Shown here: in pieces, positions 16,759-24,901 of the stretch
How the letters are laid out: each line of letters opens with the position of its first letter
How positions within the stretch are numbered: the first letter of the stretch is position 1
Assembly: GCF_014650495.1 (NCBI RefSeq)
Contig: NZ_BMVB01000018.1
Span: 62,001-126,000, forward strand
Length of the DNA stretch: 64,000 nt
From: Streptomyces cinnamoneus
GTDB taxonomy: Bacteria > Actinomycetota > Actinomycetes > Streptomycetales > Streptomycetaceae
Direction of reading: 5' to 3'
Translations under genes and position numbers: made by a program
Notes under the pieces: generated by a model
Told to the model about the DNA's origin: nothing
The model's input: only the letters and a program-made list of their open reading frames with translations
Database searches by the model: none

Positions 16759-17682
16759 ATGCGTATTGCGGTAACAGGTTCGACCGGCCTGATCGGCACG
16801 GCTCTCGTGCGCTCCCTGGAGGCCGACGGCCACGAGGTCGTGCGCCTCGTCCGCCGCCCGCCCCGGCACTCCGGCGAGGTGCAGTGGGACCCGCGGCGGC
16901 CGGGAGCACCTGCCGGCGGTGGCCGGGGGAGGATGAACACCGAGGCCCTCGCCGGCTGCGAGGCCGTGGTGCACCTGGCCGGGGCGGCGATCGGCGGCCA
17001 CCGCTGGACGGACGCCTACAAGAAGGAGATCCGCGACAGCCGGGTGCACGGCACGGGGGCGATCGCCCAGGCCGTGGCGGCGCTCGCCACCCCGCCCCGC
17101 GTCCTGCTGAGCGCCAGCGCGATCGGCATCTACGGCGACACCGGCGACCGGACGGTCGACGAGAGCACCCCGCCCGGCAGCGGCTTCCTGGCCGAGGTCT
17201 GCCAGGAGTGGGAGGAGGCGACGGGCGCGGCCGTGGAGGCGGGCGTCCGCACGGTGCTCCTGCGCACCGGCCTGGTCGTCTCCCGCGACGGAGGAGCCTG
17301 GAAAAGCATGCTGCCGCTCTTCCGGTTCGGCCTCGGCGGGCGGCTGGGGAGCGGCCGGCAGTACTGGAGCTTCATCGCCCTGCAGGACCACGTCGCAGCC
17401 GTGCGCCACCTGCTGGACGCCCCGTCGCTCTCCGGCCCGTTCAACCTCACCGCACCGCATCCGGTCACCAACCGCGAGGCGACCGAGGCCACGGGGCGCG
17501 TGCTGAAGCGTCCGACGCCCTTGCCGGCGCCCGCTCCGGCGCTCAGGCTCGTCCTGGGCGAACTGGCCGGTGAGGTCCTGGCCAGCCAGCGCGTCCTGCC
17601 GCGCCGCCTGCTGGAGTCCGGCTTCTCCTTCGCCCACCCGGACGTCGAGAGCGCCGTACGCGCGTCGCTGCCGGGCGGCTGA
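16759..17682 (+). CDS. TIGR01777-family epimerase-like protein (YfcH type)
   Basis: 307 aa, extended-SDR fold. N-terminal nucleotide loop GSTGLIGTALVRSL (about residues 6-19), VVHLAGAAIGGHRW in the middle, SASAIGIYGD with the catalytic-type Ser/Tyr, and a C-terminal DUF1731-like part with ASQRVLPRRLLESGF. The family is conserved in many bacteria, with an uncertain role; YfcH-type proteins are sometimes linked to cell division or stress. ATG at 16759 follows the DUF4240 stop by 18 bp. Confidence 0.9.
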   Translation: MRIAVTGSTGLIGTALVRSLEADGHEVVRLVRRPPRHSGEVQWDPRRPGAPAGGGRGRMNTEALAGCEAVVHLAGAAIGGHRWTDAYKKEIRDSRVHGTGAIAQAVAALATPPRVLLSASAIGIYGDTGDRTVDESTPPGSGFLAEVCQEWEEATGAAVEAGVRTVLLRTGLVVSRDGGAWKSMLPLFRFGLGGRLGSGRQYWSFIALQDHVAAVRHLLDAPSLSGPFNLTAPHPVTNREATEATGRVLKRPTPLPAPAPALRLVLGELAGEVLASQRVLPRRLLESGFSFAHPDVESAVRASLPGG

Positions 17683-17859
17683 CGCTCCCCCGCCCCGCAT
17701 CGGGACGGTGCCGCGTGCGACCACCGTGCGACCGTGCTCGCCCTGTGCGCGACTGTTATTGACCGGAATTCTCTCTACGGTCGAGGCGAACTCGCGCATC
17801 GCCGCCGCCGGTTGAGGGCATCAGGCCCCCGAGCGAGCGGACCGACCCCGGGAGGGCAC

Positions 17860-19182
17860 GTGCTCAGCAGCGCACGCCACACCGCACACCACGCTGACGT
17901 CGTCATCGTGGGCGCCGGCCTCGCCGGCCTGACTGCGGCTCACCATCTCACCAGCGCCGGGGTAACAGTCACCGTCCTGGAGGAAGCCCCTTACCCGGGC
18001 GGCCGCATGACCACCGAGGAGATCGACGGCTTCCGGCTGGACCGCACGGGCCAGCTGCTCAACACCTCCTTCCCGGAGCTCTTCCGCACCCCCGGCCTGG
18101 AGGCCCTCAAGCTGCGCCCCTTCACCCCCGGGGTGCTGGTCCACACCGACGGCCGCAACCTCCGCACCGGCGAACTGCGGGGTGCCAAGCGCGCCTTCAC
18201 CACCGCCCGGGCCTTCGCCGCGGCCCGCGCCTCCCGCAGCGCCGGCCTCGACCAGGCGCGGCTCGGCGCGGCCCTGGCCCGCCTCGCGTCACTGCCCATG
18301 GACCGCATGCTGGCCCGCCCCGACCGGCCCACGGCGGCGACCCTCGCCGGCCGCGGCCTGCCGGCCCGGACCGTGGAGGGCTTCCTGCGCCCGCTGCTGA
18401 CCTCCCTGCTGTCGGACCCGGACCTCACCACGTCCAGCCGCTGCGCGGACCTGGTCCTGCGCGGCTACGCCCGCGGCCGCCTGTGCCTGCCGGCCGGGGG
18501 CGCGGGCGTGCTGCCCCGGCTCCTGGCCGCCCAGCTGCCGCCGGAGACGGTCCGTACGGGCGTCCAGGCCACGTCCGTCGGCACCACGTCCGTCGCCACG
18601 GCGGCGCACGGGGAGGTCAGGTGCCGCTCGGTGATCGTGGCGACGGGCGCGCGGGCCGCCGCGGAGCTGATCCCGGGCCTGCGACTGCCCGGCTTCCACC
18701 CGGTGACGGTCCTCCACCACACCGCCGACGCCCCGCCGCTGCGGGACGCCTCGCTGCTGCTGACCGGCACCCGCCGGGGCCCGGTCGCCCACACCACGGT
18801 GGCCAGCGAGGTGGACCCCGACCGCGCGCCCCGGGGCCGCACCCTGATCACGTCCACGGTCCTGGGCGCGGCGGCGGCCCTGCCCGTCACCGAGCTGGAC
18901 CGCCGGGCGCGGGCCCAGCTGTCCCACGTCTACAACACCTCGACCACGGCGTGGCGGCTGCTGTCCGCCCACCACGATCCGGACGCGGTCCCGGCGATGC
19001 CGGCCCCTCACGACGTCCGCCGCCAGGTCCGCCTCCTGTCGGGTCTCTACGTCTGCGGCGACCACCGCGACACCAGCACGGTCCAGGGCGCCCTCTTCTC
19101 GGGCCGCCGCGCCGCCCAGGCGGTCCTGCACGACCTGGGCATCCGCCCGGGCTACGCCGCGCAGACGCTGCGGGCGGCGTAG
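17860..19182 (+). CDS. FAD-dependent amine-oxidase-type oxidoreductase
   Basis: 440 aa. An N-terminal dinucleotide-binding motif VVIVGAGLAGLTAAHHL (about residues 14-30) is followed by GGRMTTEEIDGFRLD, typical of amine oxidase/phytoene-desaturase-like flavoproteins. The C-terminus holds a second FAD contact (GLYVCGDHRDTSTVQGALFSGR). The substrate is unknown; no carotenoid genes are nearby. The GTG at 17860 was chosen because GGAGGG stands just upstream, though spacing is short; the frame remains open upstream to 17734 with non-protein-like sequence. Convergent with the TPR regulator. Confidence 0.88.
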   Translation: MLSSARHTAHHADVVIVGAGLAGLTAAHHLTSAGVTVTVLEEAPYPGGRMTTEEIDGFRLDRTGQLLNTSFPELFRTPGLEALKLRPFTPGVLVHTDGRNLRTGELRGAKRAFTTARAFAAARASRSAGLDQARLGAALARLASLPMDRMLARPDRPTAATLAGRGLPARTVEGFLRPLLTSLLSDPDLTTSSRCADLVLRGYARGRLCLPAGGAGVLPRLLAAQLPPETVRTGVQATSVGTTSVATAAHGEVRCRSVIVATGARAAAELIPGLRLPGFHPVTVLHHTADAPPLRDASLLLTGTRRGPVAHTTVASEVDPDRAPRGRTLITSTVLGAAAALPVTELDRRARAQLSHVYNTSTTAWRLLSAHHDPDAVPAMPAPHDVRRQVRLLSGLYVCGDHRDTSTVQGALFSGRRAAQAVLHDLGIRPGYAAQTLRAA

Positions 19183-19188
19183 CCGCAT

Positions 19189-19221
19189 CCCGGCCGCCCG
19201 ACCGCCGGGCGGGTGGCCGGG
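19189..19221. terminator. Imperfect hairpin between convergent genes
   Basis: CCCGGCC+GCCCG (19189-19200) pairs with CGGGC (19206-19210) and GGCCGGG (19215-19221), leaving a 4-nt bulge. It is between the flavoprotein and the TPR regulator and could end both transcripts. Confidence 0.5.
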
Positions 19222-19249
19222 CGCGGTGCCGCCGGAGGCGTCGGCCGGG

Positions 19250-20707
19250 CTAGAGTCCGGCCACCTTCTCCCGGTAGGCCCGGACGGCCGCCGCGTCCCG
19301 GTACGGCTCCAGCCGGCGCTCGAAGTCCCGTACGTACTCCAGCGCCCGCACCGAGCGCATCTCCGCGGCCTGCTGCGCCGCCTCCGCGCCCAGCAGGCAC
19401 GCCTGCTCCAGCTCGCCCAGTCCGAGCCGCGCCGCCGCCAGCACCACCCGGCAGAACAGCCGGCTGCGCGCGTACGCCGGGCTCCGCAGCTGCAGCGACC
19501 GTTCCGCGTGCTGTGCGGCGGCCCGGTACTGCTGCAGGTCGCGGTGGCAGTGCGCGAACTCGTCGGCGAGGTGCGCCTCGTCGAAGAACCGGGCCCAGTA
19601 CGGCACGTCGTCGCCCGCCCGCGAGCTCTCCAGTGCCCGTTCCGCCCGCGCCAGGGACGCCGAGCAGGCCCGTACCTCGCCCAGCACTCCGTGCCCGCGC
19701 GCCTCCACCGCGTGCAGCAGCGACTGGACCACCGGCGGCGCCCCGGAGCCGACGCCCTGCTGGGCGACGCGCGCGAGCTGCACGGCCTCGCGTCCGTGGC
19801 CCAGGTAGACGGCCTGCCGGCTCATCGTGACGAGGACGTACGAGCCGTAGGCCCGGTCCCCGGCGGCCTGGGCCAGCCGCAGCGCCTGCACGTAGTAGCG
19901 CTGGGCGAGCCCGTGCGCCGCGATGTCGTACGAGGTCCACCCGGCGAGCCGGGTCAGGTCGGCCGCGGCGGCGAACAGCCGCCGCCCGGTCGTCTCCCCG
20001 TACGTCCCGCGCAGCATCGGCTCGGTCTCGTGCTCCAGATAGCGCACGAGCGCCTGCCGGGCGTGCCCGCCGCCGTAGGCGTGGTCGATGGTCCGGAAGA
20101 GCTCGCCGACGGACCGCAGGGCCGCGATGTCGCCCATGGAGACCCGGCTGCCCGGTGCCCGCTCGGTGAGCCGCTGCCGGGGCAGCGACACCTGCCCGCC
20201 GCGCGCCTGCAGCGGCAGGCGCGCGCCCTCGGCCGAGGGCGCGGGGCCGGCGCCGCGCGCCACCCGTTCGTCCGCACGCCCGATGAGCCAGTCGCGGCTC
20301 GGCACCACCAGCCCGGCCGGGGTGAAGGCGATCTTCCGTAGCTCGGTGTGGCTGCCGGAGTCCTTGCGCCAGAGGCCGCTGACGATGTCAATGGCCTCCT
20401 CCGGCGACGCGGCGAATTCCAGCCCGGCGTACACGGGGGCGCATGCGTCGAGCCCGAGGTCCTGCGCCGACAGCCGGCGCCCGAGCCGCCGGGTGAACAC
20501 CTCGGCGATCAGGGCGGGCGTGGTCCCCCGCGGCTGCTGCCCGCGCAGCCACCGGGTGACGGAGGTTTTGTCGTACCGCAGGTCGAGGCCGTGCTCTAGG
20601 CCCAGTTGGTCGACGCGGCGGGCCAGGCCCGCATTGGAGAAGCCGGCCTCCGCGATGAGCGCAGCGAGCTGACGGTTGGGGATGCGCTGTGGGGGTCGTT
20701 CCGTCAT
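19250..20707 (-). CDS. TPR-type transcriptional regulator (NsdA-like architecture)
   Basis: 485 aa. The N-terminus (residues 10-60: NRQLAALIAEAGFSNAGLARRV, then YDKTSVTRWLRGQQPRGT) looks like an HTH/XRE-type DNA-binding segment. The rest is rich in helix-turn-helix tetratricopeptide-like repeats (from about residue 210 on: RYYVQALRLAQAAGD, REAVQLARVAQQG, RAAAQHAERSLQLR). This architecture is common in Streptomyces developmental regulators such as NsdA, but I assign only the architecture, not orthology. ATG at 20707 behind AGGGAG. An 11-bp tandem repeat and a palindrome lie directly upstream. Divergent from lipB (276-bp gap). Confidence 0.8.
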   Translation of the reverse strand: MTERPPQRIPNRQLAALIAEAGFSNAGLARRVDQLGLEHGLDLRYDKTSVTRWLRGQQPRGTTPALIAEVFTRRLGRRLSAQDLGLDACAPVYAGLEFAASPEEAIDIVSGLWRKDSGSHTELRKIAFTPAGLVVPSRDWLIGRADERVARGAGPAPSAEGARLPLQARGGQVSLPRQRLTERAPGSRVSMGDIAALRSVGELFRTIDHAYGGGHARQALVRYLEHETEPMLRGTYGETTGRRLFAAAADLTRLAGWTSYDIAAHGLAQRYYVQALRLAQAAGDRAYGSYVLVTMSRQAVYLGHGREAVQLARVAQQGVGSGAPPVVQSLLHAVEARGHGVLGEVRACSASLARAERALESSRAGDDVPYWARFFDEAHLADEFAHCHRDLQQYRAAAQHAERSLQLRSPAYARSRLFCRVVLAAARLGLGELEQACLLGAEAAQQAAEMRSVRALEYVRDFERRLEPYRDAAAVRAYREKVAGL

Positions 20708-20722
20708 CAGCCTGCCGGTCTC

Positions 20723-20755
20723 CCTGGATCTTTCCTGGATCTTTGTTCCTGGAAC
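20723..20755. promoter_or_regulatory. Tandem 11-bp repeat plus 11-bp palindrome before the TPR regulator
   Basis: CCTGGATCTTT occurs twice head to tail (20723-20733, 20734-20744), followed at once by the palindrome GTTCC-T-GGAAC (20745-20755). The block lies 16-48 bp upstream of the regulator's start codon, a natural place for an autoregulatory operator. Function is inference. Confidence 0.5.
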
Positions 20756-20983
20756 GGCGTGAACTTAGCGGCCCCCGCCGCCCCGATCGCCACCTTCGCC
20801 CCGCATTCATCCGATCGTGTGAGGACAGATCAAATAGCCGCGGAGGGTCACTCCGGGCGACGGCCGCCTGCGGGGTTGCCGGCGCCCCGCCGTACAGTGG
20901 CAAGGGCGTGTCGCACGCCGAGAGACACCGAGACCGAGCGAGACGGACCGGGGGACGAGCCACCGGTGCGAAGAGGAGCTGCC

Positions 20984-21781
20984 GTGACTGAGCTGCGCTT
21001 TGTCCACCTGGGCTTCGGGCCGGACGCCGTCGAGTACCAGGAGGCGTGGCAGGAGCAGCGCAGGGTCCACGCGGCCCGGTTCGCGGACGAGATCCCGGAC
21101 ACCTGCCTGCTGCTGGAGCACCCGGCGGTCTACACGGCCGGACGGCGCACGGAAGACAACGAGCGCCCCTTGGACGGCACCCCGGTGGTGGACGTCGACC
21201 GCGGCGGGAAGATCACCTGGCACGGCCCCGGCCAGCTCGTCGGCTACCCCATCCTCAAGCTCCCCCGCCCGGTGGACGTGATCGCCCACGTGCGCCGCCT
21301 GGAGGAGGCCCTGATCCGCACCTGCGCGGAGCTCGGCCTGGAGACCACCCGGGTGGAAGGCCGCAGTGGCGTCTGGGTGCTGGGCGATCCGGTGGAGCAG
21401 CGCCCGGCCCTCGGCGGGCTGAGCCTGGACTTCGACCCGCGGCTGACGGACGAGGAGTTCGACCCCCGGCTGAACGGCCCGGAGTACGCCCCGTCCAACG
21501 CCGGCCAGCGCCGCGAGGACCGCAAGCTGGCGGCGATCGGCATCCGCATCGCCAAGGGCGTCACCATGCACGGCTTCGCCATGAACTGTGATCCGGACAA
21601 CACCTGGTTCGACCGCATCGTGCCCTGTGGCATCCGCGACGCCGGTGTGACCTCGCTCTCCAATGAGCTGGGCCGGAAGGTGACCGTGGCCGAGGTGGTT
21701 CCCCTGGTGGAGAAGCATCTGCGGGAGGTCCTCGAGTCGCAGGAGCCCCTCCCCCGGGCCGTGGCGGCCCAGGCGGGCTGA
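20984..21781 (+). CDS. lipB: octanoyltransferase (LipB)
   Basis: Transfers octanoate from acyl-carrier protein to the lipoyl domains of E2 and H proteins, the first step of lipoate assembly. Motifs: TCLLLEHPAVYTAGRRT, GKITWHGPGQLVGYPILKL, the lysine in RKLAAIGIRIAKGVTMHG, and the catalytic-region cysteine in IVPCGIRDAGVTSL. 265 aa, normal. The GTG at 20984 has AGAGGAGC upstream. lipA follows after 97 bp, and the SucB lipoyl domains in this window are an expected target. Confidence 0.95.
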   Translation: MTELRFVHLGFGPDAVEYQEAWQEQRRVHAARFADEIPDTCLLLEHPAVYTAGRRTEDNERPLDGTPVVDVDRGGKITWHGPGQLVGYPILKLPRPVDVIAHVRRLEEALIRTCAELGLETTRVEGRSGVWVLGDPVEQRPALGGLSLDFDPRLTDEEFDPRLNGPEYAPSNAGQRREDRKLAAIGIRIAKGVTMHGFAMNCDPDNTWFDRIVPCGIRDAGVTSLSNELGRKVTVAEVVPLVEKHLREVLESQEPLPRAVAAQAG

Positions 21782-21878
21782 CGGCCCGGCCCCGTTGCGG
21801 GCCGGCGTCGTCAGAGCAGAGGAAATAACGGGCGTACCCTGGTGTTCGCCGAGGAATCGAAGTCATAGGGAGCCGGAC

Positions 21879-22832
21879 GTGTCCGCTGTCGCACCCGACG
21901 GACGCAAGATGCTGCGCTTGGAGGTCCGGAACGCCCAGACCCCCATCGAGCGGAAGCCCGAGTGGATCAAGACCCGCGCGAAGATGGGCCCCGAGTACAA
22001 GGAACTCCATGGCCTGGTGAAGCGCGAGGGCCTGCACACCGTGTGCCAGGAGGCCGGCTGTCCCAACATCTACGAGTGCTGGGAGGACCGGGAGGCGACG
22101 TTCCTCATCGGCGGCGACCAGTGCACCCGGCGGTGTGACTTCTGCCAGATCGACACGGGCAAGCCGCAGGCGCTGGACCGCGACGAGCCGCGCCGCGTGG
22201 GCGAGTCCGTCGTGGCGATGGACCTGAACTACGCCACCATCACCGGCGTCGCCCGCGACGACCTGGAGGACGGCGGCGCCTGGCTGTACGCCGAGACCGT
22301 GCGCGAGATCCACCGGCAGACCGCCGGCCGCGAGGGCGGTCACACCAAGGTGGAGCTGCTCGCCCCCGACTTCAACGCGGTCCCGGAGCTGCTCGAAGAG
22401 GTCTTCGACGCCCGCCCCGAGGTCTTCGCGCACAACGTCGAGACGGTCCCGCGCATCTTCAAGCGGATCCGTCCGGGCTTCCGCTACGAGCGCTCGCTGG
22501 AGGTCATCACCCGCGCCCGCACGGCCGGCCTGGTGACCAAGTCCAACCTGATCCTCGGCATGGGCGAGACCCGCGAGGAGATCAGCGAGGCCCTGCAGGA
22601 CCTGCACGACGCGGGCTGCGACCTGATCACCATCACCCAGTACCTGCGCCCGTCGGTGCGCCACCACCCCGTGGAGCGCTGGGTGAAGCCGCAGGAGTTC
22701 GTGGAGCTGAAGGAGGAGGCCGAGGAGATCGGCTTCGCCGGCGTCATGTCCGGCCCCCTCGTCCGTTCCTCGTACCGCGCGGGTCGCCTGCACCAGCAGG
22801 CCATGGAGCGACGCAGCCGGGCCGAGGCGTAG
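21879..22832 (+). CDS. lipA: lipoyl synthase (LipA), radical SAM
   Basis: Inserts two sulfur atoms into the octanoyl chain made by LipB. It shows the auxiliary cluster motif CQEAGCPNIYEC (Cys56, 61, 67) and the radical SAM motif CTRRCDFC (Cys82, 86, 89), plus the C-terminal serine context RSSYRAG that completes the auxiliary cluster. 317 aa, normal. GTG at 21879 follows TAGGGAGCC. A strong terminator follows, ending the lipB-lipA unit. Confidence 0.96.
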   Translation: MSAVAPDGRKMLRLEVRNAQTPIERKPEWIKTRAKMGPEYKELHGLVKREGLHTVCQEAGCPNIYECWEDREATFLIGGDQCTRRCDFCQIDTGKPQALDRDEPRRVGESVVAMDLNYATITGVARDDLEDGGAWLYAETVREIHRQTAGREGGHTKVELLAPDFNAVPELLEEVFDARPEVFAHNVETVPRIFKRIRPGFRYERSLEVITRARTAGLVTKSNLILGMGETREEISEALQDLHDAGCDLITITQYLRPSVRHHPVERWVKPQEFVELKEEAEEIGFAGVMSGPLVRSSYRAGRLHQQAMERRSRAEA

Positions 22833-22862
22833 CCCGACGGCACCGACGCGTACCGACCGTCC

Positions 22863-22911
22863 GACGCGGCCCGTACCCTCCGGCGACAGCCGGGAAGGTA
22901 CGGGCCGCGTC
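22863..22911 (+). terminator. Terminator after lipA
   Basis: 15-bp perfect inverted repeat (22863-22877 and 22897-22911) with additional pairing in the loop (CCGG..CCGG), 30 bp past the lipA stop. Confidence 0.88.
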
Positions 22912-23009
22912 AACGTTTCATAGGTGTTTGACCAACAGGTCATCCATTGGTAACACCGTTCAGTGACGATAGGTGTACGCACAGCAGTACGACCCCACCG
23001 GGTACGGCT

Positions 23010-23039
23010 GTGCACAACCGTGTGCACACCCCCGTGCAC
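23010..23039. promoter_or_regulatory. Three GTGCAC palindromes spaced exactly 12 bp
   Basis: GTGCAC at 23010, 23022 and 23034 forms a 12-bp-period array in the 282-bp gap between lipA and the small gene at 23115. The surrounding gap is less GC-rich than its neighbours and probably holds that gene's promoter. The array may bind a regulator cooperatively; nothing in the sequence identifies it. Confidence 0.45.
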
Positions 23040-23114
23040 GACCCCCGTTCGGCCCACTGCACGACCTCGCCCTCCACGCCTACGCATCCTTCCGCTCCCG
23101 AGGGGAAAACCGAC

Positions 23115-23375
23115 ATGCAGGCCGCGCCCGGTACCGCAGTTCTGGCGACCGTCACCAGCGCCTCGTCCACCTTGCCTTCCACGCTCTCCGTACGGCCCCC
23201 GTCCGTCACCGGGGCCCTGCGCGCGCTGGAGGGGCTGCTGATGCGCGGCGGACAGCGCACAGCCCGCCGGAACGCCTGGACGGCGGTGCTGGAGGACCGG
23301 CGCCGGGCGAAGGACCGCCGGGAGGCGCAGCACGTGCTGGAGGCCGTGGCGGCCCCCGGTCCGCAGGCGACGTAA
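23115..23375 (+). CDS. small conserved hypothetical protein (86 aa)
   Basis: Begins MQAAPGTAVLATVTSASS and continues with a Ser/Thr-rich N-terminal half, then a basic helical C-terminal half (RRNAWTAVLEDRRRAKDRREAQ). No known domain; the second half could form a coiled coil or bind nucleic acid. AGGGGAAAA lies upstream of the ATG. The frame is also open upstream to 22947, but that part overlaps the GTGCAC array and lacks a good ribosome site. It is 10 bp before the DUF4191 gene, so likely in one transcript. Function unknown. Confidence 0.65.
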   Translation: MQAAPGTAVLATVTSASSTLPSTLSVRPPSVTGALRALEGLLMRGGQRTARRNAWTAVLEDRRRAKDRREAQHVLEAVAAPGPQAT

Positions 23376-23385
23376 ACTGCGCCGT

Positions 23386-24069
23386 ATGGCGAGGAAGGAA
23401 ACATCCGAGAACCCCGGGCGACTGAAGCAGATCGCCCTGACCTACAAGATGACCAAGAAGGTCGACTCGAAGGTCGGTCTTGTCGTCGCAGCTGTGGGCA
23501 TTGTCACCTTCGGTGTACTCCTTGCCATCGGCTTCTGGATCGACCACCCGGTCTACCTGGGCATCCTGGGCTTCCTGCTGGCATTCCTCGCGATGGCGAT
23601 CGTCTTCGGACGCCGCGCCGAGCGCGCCGCCTTCGGGCAGATGGAGGGCCAGCCGGGAGCGGCTGCCGCGGTCCTGGAGAACATCCGGCGCGGTGGCTGG
23701 ACGACGACGCCCGCGGTCGCGATGAACCGCAACCAGGACGTCGTCCACCGGGCCGTCGGCAAGGCGGGCATCGTGCTGGTCGGCGAGGGCAACCCGAACC
23801 GGGTCAAGGCCCTGCTGGCGGCCGAGAAGAAGCGCATGGCGCGCATCGTCGCGGACGTGCCGGTGCACGACATCGTCGTGGGTGACGGCGAGGGCCAGGT
23901 GTCGCTGAAGAAGCTGCACACCACCCTGCTGAAGCTGCCGCGGGTGCTGCCGGGCGCGCAGGTGACGGCCGTGAACGACCGTCTGCGGGCGCTGGGCGAC
24001 CTGATGAGCAACATGCCGATCCCGAAGGGCCCGATGCCCAAGGGCACGAGAATGCCGAAGGGCCGCTGA
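23386..24069 (+). CDS. DUF4191 family membrane protein
   Basis: 227 aa. Two hydrophobic helices near residues 28-50 and 54-75 (VGLVVAAVGIVTFGVLLAIGF and LGILGFLLAFLAMAIVFG) are followed by a soluble part with GRRAERAAFGQMEGQPGAAAAVL and GWTTTPAVAMNRNQDVVHR, the DUF4191 pattern of actinobacteria. The C-terminus repeats PKG (PIPKGPMPKGTRMPKG). Function unknown; the family is conserved beside lipA and glnA in streptomycetes. ATG at 23386. A strong terminator follows. Confidence 0.9.
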   Translation: MARKETSENPGRLKQIALTYKMTKKVDSKVGLVVAAVGIVTFGVLLAIGFWIDHPVYLGILGFLLAFLAMAIVFGRRAERAAFGQMEGQPGAAAAVLENIRRGGWTTTPAVAMNRNQDVVHRAVGKAGIVLVGEGNPNRVKALLAAEKKRMARIVADVPVHDIVVGDGEGQVSLKKLHTTLLKLPRVLPGAQVTAVNDRLRALGDLMSNMPIPKGPMPKGTRMPKGR

Positions 24070-24095
24070 CGCGGCGGCACACGAACCGTAGGAGA

Positions 24096-24138
24096 AACGG
24101 GGCGGGGCGGGAACGATGAGTTCCCGCCCCGCCCCGTT
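24096..24138 (+). terminator. Terminator after the DUF4191 gene
   Basis: Perfect 19-bp inverted repeat (24096-24114 and 24120-24138) with a 5-nt loop, lying between the convergent DUF4191 and RDD genes. Confidence 0.92.
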
Positions 24139-24165
24139 GTGCGTCGCGCGTTGCGTGTGCGGCAG

Positions 24166-24201
24166 TGGTCCTAGATCCGCACCTGGTCCTAGATCCGCAC
24201 C
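24166..24201. repeat. 18-bp tandem duplication over the RDD-gene stop codon
   Basis: TGGTCCTAGATCCGCACC is present twice head to tail (24166-24183 and 24184-24201). The second copy contains the stop codon and last codons of the minus-strand RDD gene; the first repeats them in frame downstream. A recent slippage duplication is the simplest explanation. Confidence 0.9.
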
Positions 24202-24680
24202 TGGACGGCGCGGGCGAGCCGGTCGTGCAGGCCGCGGGTGTCGCGGTCCCAGACCACGGCGGGGACGACGAGGAGGAGGAGCACGCTGCGCAGCAGGACG
24301 CGCGGCAGGGACAGCCGGGCGCCGTCCTCGCCGATGACGCGCAGGCCCAGCAGCCGCTTGCCGGGGGTGCTGCCGACGGTGCCGACGGTGAGCAGGCTGA
24401 GCAGCAGGAAGATCAGCAGGGCCCAGTTGCCGGCGCGCTGGGGGTCGCCGCCGGCGAGGAAGCCGTAGGCGATGAGCATGCAGAGCGCCCAGTCGATGAC
24501 GAGGGCCCCGACGCGCCGGCCGATGGGCGCGACGGCCCCCGGCCCGCTCTCCGGCAGCCCGAGGCGCTCGCCGCGGTGGCCGAATTCGATCCCCATGTCC
24601 TCCGCGGCCGCGCGGGGACCGGAAAGCCATGATCCGATTGCTTGCCTGTTGTCCACCCATCCACGGTACTGCGACCGCAT
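24189..24680 (-). CDS. RDD family membrane protein
   Basis: About 163 aa. The N-terminal soluble part is NRQAIGSWLSGPRAAAEDMG. The RDD domain begins at about residue 55 with IGRRVGALVIDWALCM, has a middle helix WALLIFLLLSLLTVG, the conserved STPGKRLLGLRV loop, and a last helix LLLLVVPAVVWDRDTRGLHDRLA. RDD proteins are small membrane proteins, some acting in ion transport. ATG at 24680 (GGAGA upstream) gives MRSQYRGW; a GTG at 24656 is also possible. Divergent from glnA. Confidence 0.88.
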   Translation of the reverse strand: MRSQYRGWVDNRQAIGSWLSGPRAAAEDMGIEFGHRGERLGLPESGPGAVAPIGRRVGALVIDWALCMLIAYGFLAGGDPQRAGNWALLIFLLLSLLTVGTVGSTPGKRLLGLRVIGEDGARLSLPRVLLRSVLLLLVVPAVVWDRDTRGLHDRLARAVQVRI

Positions 24681-24766
24681 ACGTTCTCCGGGGGCCGGGT
24701 GGGGGGAAAGCACCGCAGGTACGAGGCACCGGCACGAGAGGGCACGTGACGTCGACCGCGCGGCGG

Positions 24767-24804
24767 TTAACCTCGGCGAAACAAATGGGTCATGCTTGGG
24801 AAAT
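24767..24804 (+). promoter_or_regulatory. Double GlnR box upstream of glnA
   Basis: TTAAC-N6-GAAAC (24767-24782) followed after 6 bp by GTCAT-N6-GAAAT (24789-24804). This matches the known actinobacterial GlnR pattern gTnAc-N6-GaAAc in two phased copies. It lies about 100 bp before the glnA start and predicts activation under nitrogen limitation. Confidence 0.9.
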
Positions 24805-24901
24805 CCCGTCTCTCTAGGGTCGGCCGCAGCGCGCCATTGCGATACGGACCGCGCCACCGAAGCAATCCCCGACCGCGTGCGGCCGGGCTAGGAGGAGTTG
24901 G

